Positions 41,928 to 52,214 of a DNA stretch of 64,000 bases are shown piece after piece. Within the stretch, counting starts at the first letter, position 1. Each line of letters opens with the position of its first letter. The position numbers and the translations under genes were made by a program. This stretch comes from Paramacrobiotus metropolitanus (Eukaryota > Tardigrada > Eutardigrada > Parachela > Macrobiotidae): NCBI RefSeq assembly GCF_019649055.1, contig NW_026570285.1, positions 310,001 through 374,000 of the forward strand, given 5' to 3'. The notes beneath the pieces were generated by a model. It had not been told where the DNA came from and ran no database searches. It was given only the letters and a program-made list of their open reading frames with translations.

Positions 41928-43095
41928 CTATCTTTGGGTGGTCGGAAGCGAATTTAAGGTTGACCAGAGCAGCTGCGCCATGTCTTTCATATTGTCATCC
42001 GTACACGCTACGAAAACTTTGGTCTTCTGATGGTACCACTCTTCGAGGATAGCCGACCCCAGGTTATTCACTTCCTTTTGGTAGAACCAGGCAACGGCGA
42101 AATTCATCATTTCCATGATCACCATCGGTATGAAGATTCGTTTATGCGCGTCCATAGAACGTTGACCGTCCAGCAGCTGCGATATAAATCCGACGAAAAC
42201 AAAAGAAGCGACGTAACCCATGTTGACAATCGGCACATACTTTCCCGAGCGAACTTCGTCATACATACTTTGACACGTCTTCCACCAATACGCTGTGGCT
42301 GTTGTATACGTTGACATACTGGGCATTCCAGCGTAATTTTGGCGAAAGTTTCGCAAGTGTACAAAGATGCGTATTATTTCGATCATTGCGCCGACGGGGT
42401 GCAAGAAATAGTGCCTCTGAATGATGATTGCTGGGATTTGTAAGACTATCCACACTTTCTTCCGGGAAGGTTCCGGCTGCAAACGACAGTTTAATTGAAC
42501 TTTAATTAGAGACTGTTAATTTAAATGCGCAATTACATACAACCCTTACGCAATAAACATGAAAGAGTGCTTTGCAAAATTAAAACGTTTATTATTGCAA
42601 TCCGCTATACGAGCACTAAAATTATTTTGCTAAGCTATTCGCAGTTGGTTAGCTCTTCGATTTTACTGTTCCTCAAGCACAATATAGGGCACTTTAACAG
42701 TTTTTCTGAATTGATATGAGTACGTATATCATAAAAATAAGGGAGAAGCCAGAGCGCTGCACGTAAATTTTTATGCTGTTTCACAAAATTAATTTTATTT
42801 TTAGTTGTAGAACTTACGTAATACTACGTATGTACAATATCGTATGCTAGCGACATACTATATCATTGAAGATAAAGTCTTCGCTGAAACCGGCAGTCGC
42901 ACCAAGTACAAAAAATCGCACCAGAGTAGTTAGGAGCGTAAATGTTGCGAGACACAGGGCGACCTTAACACACTTCCAGGTATTACGCGTAACCACACAT
43001 TTCACCATACAATGCCAAGGAATCCGTCGTCCACTTTCCTGTCCATCGGATAGGTCGGCACTGCATATACGCAGAACATGATTAGTCATATTCAA
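41928..43095 (-). CDS. Putative small multi-pass membrane protein, unknown family
   Basis: Two exons are proposed: 43095..42910 and 42476..41928, phase 0, donor GTACTT and acceptor TTTGCAG, giving 244 residues. Hydrophobic segments: residues ~45-62 (VALCLATFTLLTTLV), ~69-100 (WIVLQIPAIII and a second half), ~150-170 (GYVASFVFVGFISQLL) and ~182-200 (IFIPMVIMEMMNFAVAW). A cysteine-rich N-terminus (HCMVKC) precedes the first. No family recognised. Support is the conserved splice structure, the open 183-codon exon and the regular spacing of membrane segments; no homologue in the window. Confidence 0.4.
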
Positions 43096-43131
43096 AACTC
43101 GTAAAGGTACAAGTAATACTCCGCTTCCGAT

Positions 43132-44052
43132 TTGTTATCGTCATTGCTTCCTCACCTTCCGGTAGTTACCGCTTCTGTTGCGCTCGAGTTGTGGAAAACC
43201 AAAGCCCGTCAAACGGAATTACCAGAAGTTGGCTTCCGAAAGCTTCAAAAGACCTGGGACTTACCGCTCTGTAATGTGTCTACTTCTGTTTTATTGGACT
43301 TGTTCCGAGGCGACTGCATTAACACAGCCCGCTTTCTTGCACAGTCCCGTCCCGAAGCCGGTATTTGGCTGAATGCACTTCCTTCAGCACACATCGGCAA
43401 TCTCCTCGATGATGAGACGATAAAAATCTCAATCGGTCTGCGTCTTGGGGCGGACATCTGCGAGCCACATAATTGCACCAAATGTCAGAAGCAGGTAGAC
43501 AAGCTGGGACATCACGGCTTATCGTGCAGCTACTCGGCCGGTAGGCATGCGCGTCACGGAGGTTTAAATAGTATTGTATGTCGGGCTTGTGTTTCTGCCG
43601 GCGTCCCCGCTAAGCTGGAACCGCGCGGTACGTCCTCTACTTCAAATCGACGACCTGACGGATGCACGACATTCGCCTGGAAGAGAGGAATGTGCCTTGC
43701 CTGGGATGTGACGTGTGTTGACACAATGGCCCTCTCCCATATCCCGTCCACGTCGGTTACGGCAGGTGCTGCCGCAGCACAAGCGGAAGTGAGAAAGTCC
43801 CATTTGTACTCGTATCTGGAAGGGCGTTACATCTTTTCCCCGATCGCATTTGAGACGATGGGCCCTTGGGGTCCGGCGGCTATGGCTGTTGTAAAGGAAT
43901 TGGGCAAAAGACTGCAGCAGCACACAGGAGAGCGGCGTTCACATGAATTCCTGCGCCAACGACTATCGCTGGAGATTCAGCGCGGAAATGCTGCATCTAT
44001 CCTTGGGACGATGGATGGAGTGGATAGTTTGAATGAAGTTTTGCTGTTATAA
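43132..44052 (+). mobile_element. 3' end of a non-LTR retrotransposon ORF with CCHC knuckle and RLE-like domain
   Basis: Open frame of about 306 residues without an N-terminal reverse transcriptase, so 5'-truncated. It contains a C-x2-C-x8-H-x4-C knuckle (CTKCQKQVDKLGHHGLSC) followed by RPDG and WDVTC, consistent with the PD-(D/E)xK restriction-like endonuclease found downstream of the RT in R2-type elements, and a conserved tail (RQRLSLEIQRGNAASILG). The assignment rests on motif order and my memory of similar invertebrate retroelement tails. The frame is unbroken, indicating a fairly recent insertion or selection. Confidence 0.65.
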
Positions 44053-45011
44053 ATTGCATCGAGTGTTCCCTTTTCTTACCCGAAATGTGTGTTGGTTATT
44101 AATAAAAAGCAATTGGAATGAGTAATAGTTTAGGAAATAAGAAATACAAGTAATAAAAATCAGGAAAACCACAATGCATAGAAATACTACGGTAAGTGTC
44201 AAATATTTGACGTTATTTGATTCCTTACATTATACAGACACATACACAGTCCATGGCCTCTGGAAAGACGGTCGACAATCGTTTGAACGATCGATATTGG
44301 TTCATGGCAGTGATGCATTTTCCCTATACTTCTCGGGCGGCGGGCCTAATGTACGAGACATATTAATAATGTGTATGGCAGTGTGCGTCAGGCCGGTCAA
44401 CGGAATGAGCTGCAACAGAAAAGGCAGCCGTTGCAGCTCAAAAGGGAAAGCGTGGAATATAAAATGCGAAAGAAATGCAAACGGTTAACGCTCTTGTGTG
44501 GTTGTATCTACTGGCCTTGCGCCATTGCAGTAAATTAACACTCCCGACGGCTTACGGTAGAACCGTGAAACCAAGAACGAAAATAATTTTAAATTGGTTG
44601 TGGGATGCTTTATGTGTCACGAGAAGACTAGCTAGATGCAAATTTCTGTAGGTGCATTAGAATTGCGACTGCGTAATCGTTGTTTCCAGTGGGCGCTCTG
44701 GAGGTGATATTCCACGTACCGTAGCTTATCGCTTCTTCAGCTGCTCACCAAAGTTGCAAATGAAGCAGGGGTACAATATACAAGACTTGCAGAATTGCGG
44801 GAGCAGCAGGACACAGAGATCCCAGGGGCACTCATGGGGTTGCTGTTAGCTAATTATAGCGCTCCACAACTCTTACGTCTGAGGACCGTTGTTTGCTGTG
44901 ACTATGGGCTCACTCATGGATAACTGGATTGACTGATTGCCTTATAGTGTTATTTTGACGATTTTGTGTAAACTTCACGTAGAAATCTTTCATGAAAGTA
45001 TGTTATTTAAG
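44053..45011. other. Spacer upstream of Gr-like gene E
   Basis: The distal part follows the retroelement; the proximal part (from ~44640) belongs to the segmental duplication. A 104-codon ORF at 44174-44488 has no recognisable similarity. Confidence 0.4.
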
Positions 45012-47110
45012 ATGGACAAGCCAACCGTTCCGGTCGATGTTCTGTCGTATGTGTGCGGTTTTCAGAATCACTGGCTAAATTTCTTCGGCTTGCCATCATT
45101 CAGTGGAAAACCCAGATCTTGTCATCGTTGGCTGATTTGCTTAATCGTAGCGTTATACTCCACGTTCATCCTGATTCTTGATCTTGCCGGAATTTGTCGC
45201 ATGGGTTTCGATGCCAGAATCTTGACCGGCCGTGACACCTCCCTCGTGGAGATCGTCGCTCGCTTGCCGGATTCGGCTAGCGTCCTTCGTGCCTTGATTC
45301 CTTTTGTCATATGTATGACCCAGAGTCCGGCATTCAGCCGTTTACAGGAAGCGCTAAATCACCTTACTTATTTATCCAACAGTGACCAGAATCTCTTGGC
45401 GCAGACGTGTCGGAAGTGGCGGCGGTACGGTTTCATCTGGGGCGCAGCGTCGGTTGTGATGGCCGTTACCACGGACTACATTAACTGGCAGTTTTGGTAC
45501 AATATGCGCGACAGCATGCTGTCAGGGCTTACCAGTACATGGATGTTTACGCCGGTGGAAATGCCGGTTGCTGGATTGATTGCCTTCTATTCACTCGGCT
45601 TAACGCCATCTTCATTGTCTCCCAACAGATTCTGATAACTTGTATCATGATATCTATCATTCAGAAAGAAGCCTACAAAACTTTTATTGAACGCATTCGG
45701 AGCGCAGCTACGGGGTTTAACAGGAGACAGTGCCTCAGTTTCTTACGGCAAATTCACCAATTCCATGCGGCGGCATACACTGTCAGCGAATATGTTAATA
45801 GTGTATACGGATGGGGCGTTCTGGTCATGTACGGTCTCGATGTGATGACGGCGTGTGGATGCGTGGCGGGAGTGATATCGCTGATAATGAGCTCCCCGAT
45901 CGACATGATTAACGTTAGCGCGTGGTTGAATTTCGGGATGTGGTTCTGCTTCTACGTGTCGTACTGCACGGTGTTCTTAATTCCCATTTTCAAAGCCGGG
46001 GAACAGGTACAGTACCATTCACAGTACACAGCAAAAGTGGTGTAGATAATTACTTACTGCAAGCTGTTCTTTTTTATGTTCGCAGTGGGATGAAATTCAA
46101 GTTGCACTTTATAAATTCCTAGAAACAGCCAATACAATGTCACTTGAGATTGACCTATCGCCGAGTATCACCAATATCCAAGAGCGAATTGAGGCATTGC
46201 TTTTTATTCGACGTAACCGAACCGTGGTAATCCACGCTGGAGGGTTCTTTTTTGTGACACGCTCGCTTCTGGCGCGGGTGAGTCTAAACTGTAGCAAACC
46301 GCACAAAGAAAGCTTAGTTCGAAAATATACTTCGACTAACTAGAATGATTATTATGTATAATCTTGTAGGCGGTTACGTTAATAGTCTCCGCATCTCTGG
46401 TCTGCTACGGTCTGCTACAAATCGACCATGGAACCAACGAATATTTTGTAGGCCAAAGGATGGTTAATACTTCATACGATAGTTGGATGGTTTAGTTTGC
46501 CTACTTCAATAACCGTACCACTATGAAATGTTGTAACGAAAGATGAGTTAAATCAGTAGCACTCGGAAATCGCTAGGGTACTCGATTAGTAACTACAATA
46601 AGTCCTCAATTAGCGAATGCAGAAATCTTTTCTCACTGTCGGAAACAAAATTTCAGCCTGAAGGTATCAAAATAGGCCGGCATTTTCTCTTAATATTCGA
46701 CAAGTCGCAATGTCAAATAAATGTTTAAATGGTATATTCAGAAAAACGTTTCTAGGCTTATTGATTTACCTGCTTACAAATAAAAGAAAAGGGTACAGGC
46801 CAGAAATACATATCTTCGAAAGTGTGCAAAAAATGGTTAACAGGACATTTACGAATTCCCGTCCGGCGCAACTCTTTTGAGCCCATTGCATTTACTTGAA
46901 TGACAGCGTTAGATAGAATTACGCAGACCCATAAGCCTGATCGCCACAGAAAGTCGAGTGATCACGAAAGCGATTCAGCCAAAATTAGGCATTATCAGTG
47001 GTTCTTTATCCCTGGAAATGACAGGCGTTGTGGATTTTGTCCGAATTTTTCATCCGGCAGAGGGTATGGTATCTTCGGTTGCGCGTATTAGATACCAAGG
47101 AGTAACCGAA
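44640..47110 (+). repeat. Segmental duplication, copy 1 (with Gr-like gene E)
   Basis: Homologous along its length to about 61010-64000: the upstream block (GCAGAATTGCGGGAGCAGCAGGA), the whole receptor gene and the downstream block (TATCTTCGAAAGTGTGCAAAAA). Divergence is moderate with scattered indels. A third partial copy of the upstream block is at 51745-51960. Confidence 0.75.
45012..46495 (+). pseudogene. Gr-type (7tm_7) chemoreceptor-like gene E, one frameshift
   Basis: Three exons: 45012-46006, 46086-46277, 46370-46495. The protein is multi-pass, with the Gr signature region FLRQIHQFHAAAYTVSEYVN followed by YGWGVLVMYGLDV, and the C-terminal exon features GGFFFVTRSLLAR then a last membrane segment (AVTLIVSASLVCYGLLQ) typical of 7tm_7. 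Exon phases are all zero once a single missing C near 45609 (CCATC where copy F has CCCATC) is allowed for; exon 1 is 995 nt, one short of a whole frame. As written, translation stops at about 45635. No other break was seen, so a sequencing error is a live alternative. Gustatory receptors of this family are ligand-gated channels in insects; ligand here unknown. Confidence 0.75.
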
Positions 47111-47302
47111 AACGACGTGTTAAGATCTTTAATGGTCGTCCAACTGGTATTGCACGTAGAAGAAAACTGCCGCTGAGCTGTGGATCGAGATCCAGCCGCT
47201 CTTAACAAACATATTTAGTATTTACTCAGATTATGTCGAAAAGCAATAGTTACTCGCTCGAAAAGCAATAGCAGTCACCGCGGTTGCAAGTTAACAGCGA
47301 AA
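46496..47302. other. Downstream flank of gene E
   Basis: The first ~600 bp are part of the segmental duplication. No gene recognised. Confidence 0.4.
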
Positions 47303-48462
47303 ATGAATTTCGACTTTAACAGCGAAAATGTGTCAAAGAAATGCAACCGGAAAGTTAGCTATATTAATCATGTTTTTCGATACAGTGACTACGGTGCTCG
47401 AATACGACTTTTCGATTCTTTAGTCCTTTCAGTTATTGATTATTGCTGTTCCACCACGCATCCATTGCTAAAGAAATCGGCAAAAATCGTTGAACGTTGT
47501 CAGAGAAGGTTCACTAAAACCTTGCGCCTCGGCAGTAACGTGTTGAATTACGCAGAGCGTTTGAAAGAGCTCGAATGGGATGACCTAGCCACACGACGCT
47601 TAAAAAAAACGCTAATGTTCATGTACAAATTGGTTTTTCGGGTGGTTCCAATGGGTGACCTGATTGTATTGCCGCTAAAGTTTTCTGCTGCGGTGCTTGA
47701 GTCTGTTGCAGGTAACACCAGGATATCAGAACGTCTGATGAAGCATCCATGTCCAATCAAGCCGGCTCCGACAACAATTTGTGGTAGAACGGTGACCACC
47801 TCCCATGACTCGTATCTGAACCGCCTTGTGTCCGTCTGGAACGATCTTCCTTTCCAACCCGTTGCCTACGTTACTTTGAACGCGTTCACTGAAGCTCTGA
47901 AGAGAGTGAGCTTGAAGGATCTACCATCGGTTAAAGCTTTCAAAAAAAGTGCAGTGTAATTACCGTTGTTATTTTAATGTTCTCTTTATTGTTTTGTCTT
48001 GTTATACATGTGTTATGCCTACCATAGTAATTTCGGTTGCGAGTTAGTTGCAGAAGTTACCAAAAAGGCGATTACGTGCGTAAGTGTCGGTGCTTTCCTT
48101 TTTCCCACAGTTTTGTTTTGGAAATTTTTTTGAAAATGGTAATTTTACTAATATGTGTGGGTTTGGTTTTATGCATCGACCCCAGCGCGATCGCCTGCCC
48201 GCCCTTTTTCCACAATAAACGCAACTTATCGCAACCGTACCGACAACATGCAGTTTTAAGTACTTTTCATGTGCTGATGTTTGTTTTTGCATGTGTTGAT
48301 GTTTTTTCTGGTTTATACTTGTTTCCGCTGGCTTTCATGTTTTCGTGGTATCGCATTTTGATGTTATTTTAACATTCTGGTTTGTTCTCCGCTGTCTGAA
48401 GCTTAGAGGGCAGTCGCTTCGTTGCAAGGACAATAAACTTCATTACATTACATTACATTAAG
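47303..48462 (+). mobile_element. 5'-truncated LINE (CR1/Jockey-like) with (ATTAC)n tail
   Basis: ORF 47303-47959 encodes the region after the reverse transcriptase palm: DSLVLSVIDYCCSTTHPLL, VERCQRRFTKTLR, LKELEWDDLATRRLKKTL and SYLNRLVSVWNDLPFQ, a set seen at the C-terminus of CR1/L2/Jockey-type polymerases. About 480 bp of 3' UTR follow, ending in CATTACATTACATTACATTA at 48441-48460, the expected microsatellite tail. The 5' boundary is uncertain. Confidence 0.8.
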
Positions 48463-49179
48463 TGCTGGCATTCTCAATCGTGAAGCAGTTTTCCTTTTTT
48501 TTGAATGATCGGAGATGATGAGTTTCCCTTTTTTTCGGTGTTCCTTTTTTCTTCGTACTCATCCAAAAATGAATAAGTACTTACTTGTATCGCGAAGCTC
48601 TCACCTCTGTCGGCTTCTCGGTTGGTGGGGCCGCAGACAATTTGTTTATTGCTTAATTTTTGCATATGCGCGGGGCTTGGTATGTGCATGATATCCGATG
48701 ATTTCACGATGACTGCAAATCAGCTGTTGTCAATGGACGTTTAAGGTTATCAGGCAAGCTGAAATTCATGTGGTACCTACCACCTTTCGGCATGAAAATG
48801 CTTGGCCACCGTCTCACCGAGAACGCTTATCTAATCAGACCACATTACAGTTCTAGCTTGCGCCTTTCCACAAATGACATACCATGACAATTGTGGTATC
48901 TGATAATCTGCTTGCTAGTATGGTGTTTCTACAGGTAGGCGTAGTCTGGACATTTTCCAGATGCAAGTTTTGTTATGCTACCTGCAGAGACCTTTAGATA
49001 CCAAATTCGTATATAGGCATTAGTCTACCAATCATTCATATAAAATTAGTTTATCTTAAAGTTGCGACAGCTGCAGAAGTTGCAGCTGCAAGACTTGGCG
49101 TTGTTTTTAAAACTCATTATCTTACGGTTTCCTTTATCGTGCATAAATCTTTCTTAAAGTTTTCCAGAAGTATTTAAAC
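48463..49179. other. Upstream region of the DXO-like gene
   Basis: No gene or repeat recognised; contains a 12-bp palindromic CAGCTGCAGAAGTTGCAGCTG word at about 49068-49088. Confidence 0.4.
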
Positions 49180-50924
49180 ATGGCGCAGCAGCTATCAGTC
49201 GTTCGTTTCACCAAAGACTTCGTTCCTTGCCGAACATCCCCCGTCACCGAATTGGGCTGGTTCGGTTTGACCAATCAGCACGAAGACCCGGCTTGCAAGG
49301 ACTTCATTGACGATAAAGAAAAGCGATCGGTAAGACTTCTTTCGCAGCATTGGGATAGCATCCGAAATACTGATTTGGACGATCGATACCATCTATACGA
49401 AAGCAGAGCTGCAGAAAATCCAGTAAGTAACTGGCGACCTCTGGCCCATATGCAAACTTGGATAAAGAAGAACCCGGAAGTCTTTCACACGTTCAAGTAA
49501 GCAAATTGTAGAGTCAAAGCGGTGAGCCAACTGGAAGTATGAAAACCCACTTTCCAGTTCTCGACAACTTAACCGGAACTTTTAAGACTTCAGACTTCAA
49601 ATGACTTTCAAGGAAGATTGTTCAGATTAAAATTAATGTAGTGATTACTGATTACCAACGATGAATTATCTTGCATAGCGTAAATCAGACTTTAGTCTGA
49701 TGGATTTGTTTGATGAAATTTTTTTCCTGAAATGATTTTCCAATTAACAACAATTGTACAGAGTGTAAGTGGCTTAAATACGTGTGTTGATGCGTAGACC
49801 AGACATTGTCTGCTCCTCGCGGGCATTAAAACAAGCGCTGGACATTCCACACACTTACGGTTCGTTCAGTGAAACATTTCTGGCCTGCAAACGTCAAGGC
49901 ACAATTTATTTGACATGTAAGAAATTTGATGCTCTGGGTAACGCACTTCCAGTCAACCATCAAAAAGCATACCGGTACGTAATCAAAAAATTTTATGCCG
50001 TAGTTGTTAGCAGCTATCTACATAATTATATTACTGTGCTACAGCATGCGCCGATATGAGCAGTTAGTAGCCGGGACTTCTAACGATGGTCAATCAGATG
50101 ACTTCACCACATTTGATTATTTCTATTCCGTTATTGGTCGCACAATAGGAAGAACACGCTTGCTCTATCACCATAAAATCGACTGTATTGATCCGCAAGT
50201 GACTAGTTCGCCAGAGAACTACGTACAGCTTGTTGTTAATGAAGACAGGCCAGCGCAATCGCAAAGACAACGGTGCTCCCGGTAAGACAGATACTCGGCG
50301 AGTACGCTTCATGGTTTCGCTTTTTTACTTCAAGCACCCCTGATGGCAAGTCAATTCTGCAGGAAATATCAAAATGCCGTCAGAGGCACATGGAGCAAAT
50401 GCTTCCTCAACGGTTCGCCGCGGGCGTTAGTGGGAAGGAAGAAAGATAATATACTATTCGGCTGCGCGATGACCGTGGTCGCGCGGATTCCTGATAGTGC
50501 AAGTGTTTCTGTAAGTTTTTCACCACCGTCGCCAAATACTCCTCCTCAAATAAAGGTCATGAATTTTTAAAAATAAAGGTCGTTTTTGTATTTCGTACTA
50601 CAGTGTGAAAACAGGCGCTGCAAGCACTGGAATAAAGAGCGAAATATCAGCTTCCTCAATCAGTTCCTGGAATATGTGCGGAATACCGTTCAACAGGATT
50701 ACGAACAGTACGTGTACTATCAACAAAGTTTGTTTTGGTTAGAAACTTAAAATCGCAGTCGATGTTTTAGCACCGTTTATGGATTCGTCGTGGACTACAG
50801 CAACCAGGATATAGCGACCGTGCGGGCTACGGAATGGTGTGCCGGGTCGGCCAACTTCGAAGCCAATAATATTTTGCGCACATGGGATCAAGTTAGCGAC
50901 AACATCGGTTGCAGTTTAATTTAA
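49180..50924 (+). CDS. DXO/Rai1-family decapping-exonuclease homologue, catalytic residues lost
   Basis: Six exons: 49180-49496, 49798-49974, 50045-50281, 50363-50510, 50604-50707, 50771-50924; they join without a break to 378 residues, close to animal DXO (about 390-400). Family landmarks in order: ELGWFGL, the DRYHLYE/WIKKNPE block, GTIYLTCKKFD, RRYEQLV, HKIDCIDPQ, NYVQLVV, WSKCFLNGSPRALVG. DXO enzymes remove incomplete caps and degrade RNA using acidic residues in motifs G-x-x-x-E, E-x-D and E-x-K. Here E170 and D211 remain, but the motif III Glu is K209, and the motif IV Glu and Lys are Q226 and V228. The frame and splice sites are intact, so it looks like an expressed pseudoenzyme; Drosophila Cutoff is a known inactive relative that acts in the piRNA pathway. 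An AATAAA at 50990 follows the stop by 66 nt. Confidence 0.82.
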
Positions 50925-50989
50925 TCGTGTTCCTTTTAAAAGCGGCGTGCGAGCTTTGAGTTATATTATAACCTTTCAAAGTGCCGCTT

Positions 50990-50995
50990 AATAAA
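50990..50995 (+). terminator. Candidate polyadenylation signal of the DXO-like gene
   Basis: AATAAA 66 nt downstream of the stop codon. Confidence 0.5.
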
Positions 50996-51744
50996 AAAAA
51001 TGATTGCGTTGTCAGGATGGACCTCTCCGTCCACCTGACTTGCTGTTGCTTTTGCGCTTCGCATTTTCTGAGGAATACATCCTAGCATTGTCATGCTATT
51101 TCGGCGGATCTGCAGCACGGTTGCATTGGCTGAAGAATCCAGTTTTTGTTGGTTTTTTTTTCGTGGCGGTAACATAGCCAATAATGTCAATGCTTCCGGG
51201 TTGTTCCTTTGCGGATACGTGGACGCCCATAAGGTCCCACGTTATAATATACAGTCCAACAGTCATCGCTTAAAACTACTAACATTTCGAGAAAGGTACA
51301 ACGAATGAACGTAACACATGAAGACTTGTGACCGCGCACGGTTTTTCTGCCATAAGGCTGCAAACGCAGTTTTCTCTACGGGCCGATTGCAAAATCAGTG
51401 ATGCAGTTATAGTTTACTGATGGTAGAACAAGTGAAAAAACAGCACGCCCATTCAAGTCGGCCAAAAGCGAACGAACTAATTTGTGACCTTTTACAACGG
51501 TACTCCGTGCAACGGTACTTTGTACGACACGCGCTACAGTTGTCAGCCCATCACATAAGTCTCGAGGGGCGCTCCTGTGCAGCTCATGTACAGAAAGGAG
51601 TCATTTAAACTACCTTAAATGAGTATACAGCGAGCCAGAAGGAAGAGCCTATGAAAAATGTACAAAATATAATTGCCCCATAGGTTTTAGTGGTACAGGA
51701 AGTAGTACAAAAAGCCAGCAGAGGAGGTGCTGGCTTGTTTTTGA

Positions 51745-51960
51745 ACGTGGAGGAAATTCAAACGGTCGCTCTTTGAACGGAGCAGCAGGACATAGCCGAC
51801 AGCGATCCCAGTGGGCACTCATGTGCAGCTGTCAGCCAATTTTTGGCGATACGCAACAAATTTGTCTGTGGCACCTTGCAATGACTATGGTCTATGGACT
51901 ATAGACGTAGTCGTGTATAACTGGATTCTCATGAAAAGCAACGATTCTGCATAATTACTG
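51745..51960 (+). repeat. Third partial copy of the Gr upstream block
   Basis: Shares GCAGCAGGACA..GCGATCCCAGTGGGCACTCAT-type sequence and the following GCTAATTTT..CGATACGCAACAA stretch with 44800-44930 and 61150-61230. No receptor exons follow it; a solo fragment. Confidence 0.55.
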
Positions 51961-52214
51961 AATGGTCTCAGCGTATAAAAGCATTTATACAGCAGTTTAA
52001 CTTCTATTGCTAATGATTTTATTTATTTAGTTCGACGTCCATAATTTTGACGAAAACCCTTGTCATAAATTATGTTTACTGTAAATGATTTTCTTGCATA
52101 TGGCGCAAAATCGGCGTATGGGTCAAGGAAGGCAAACCAGTTATCACAGACATACATGTGTAACACGGAAAAATAATACAGTACAATGTTCGGTGATCGG
52201 TCGGCAGCCGGTCA

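Larger units (their letters stand above)
50925..52214. other. Spacer between the DXO-like and guanylate cyclase-like genes
   Basis: Convergent 3' ends. Apart from the polyadenylation signal and the repeat fragment at 51745-51960, nothing recognised. Confidence 0.4.

Noticed and set aside
49330-49347. GTAAG...TTTCGCAG 18-nt mini-intron in exon 1 of the DXO-like gene
   Set aside because: Far below plausible intron size, and the sequence is in frame with or without it.
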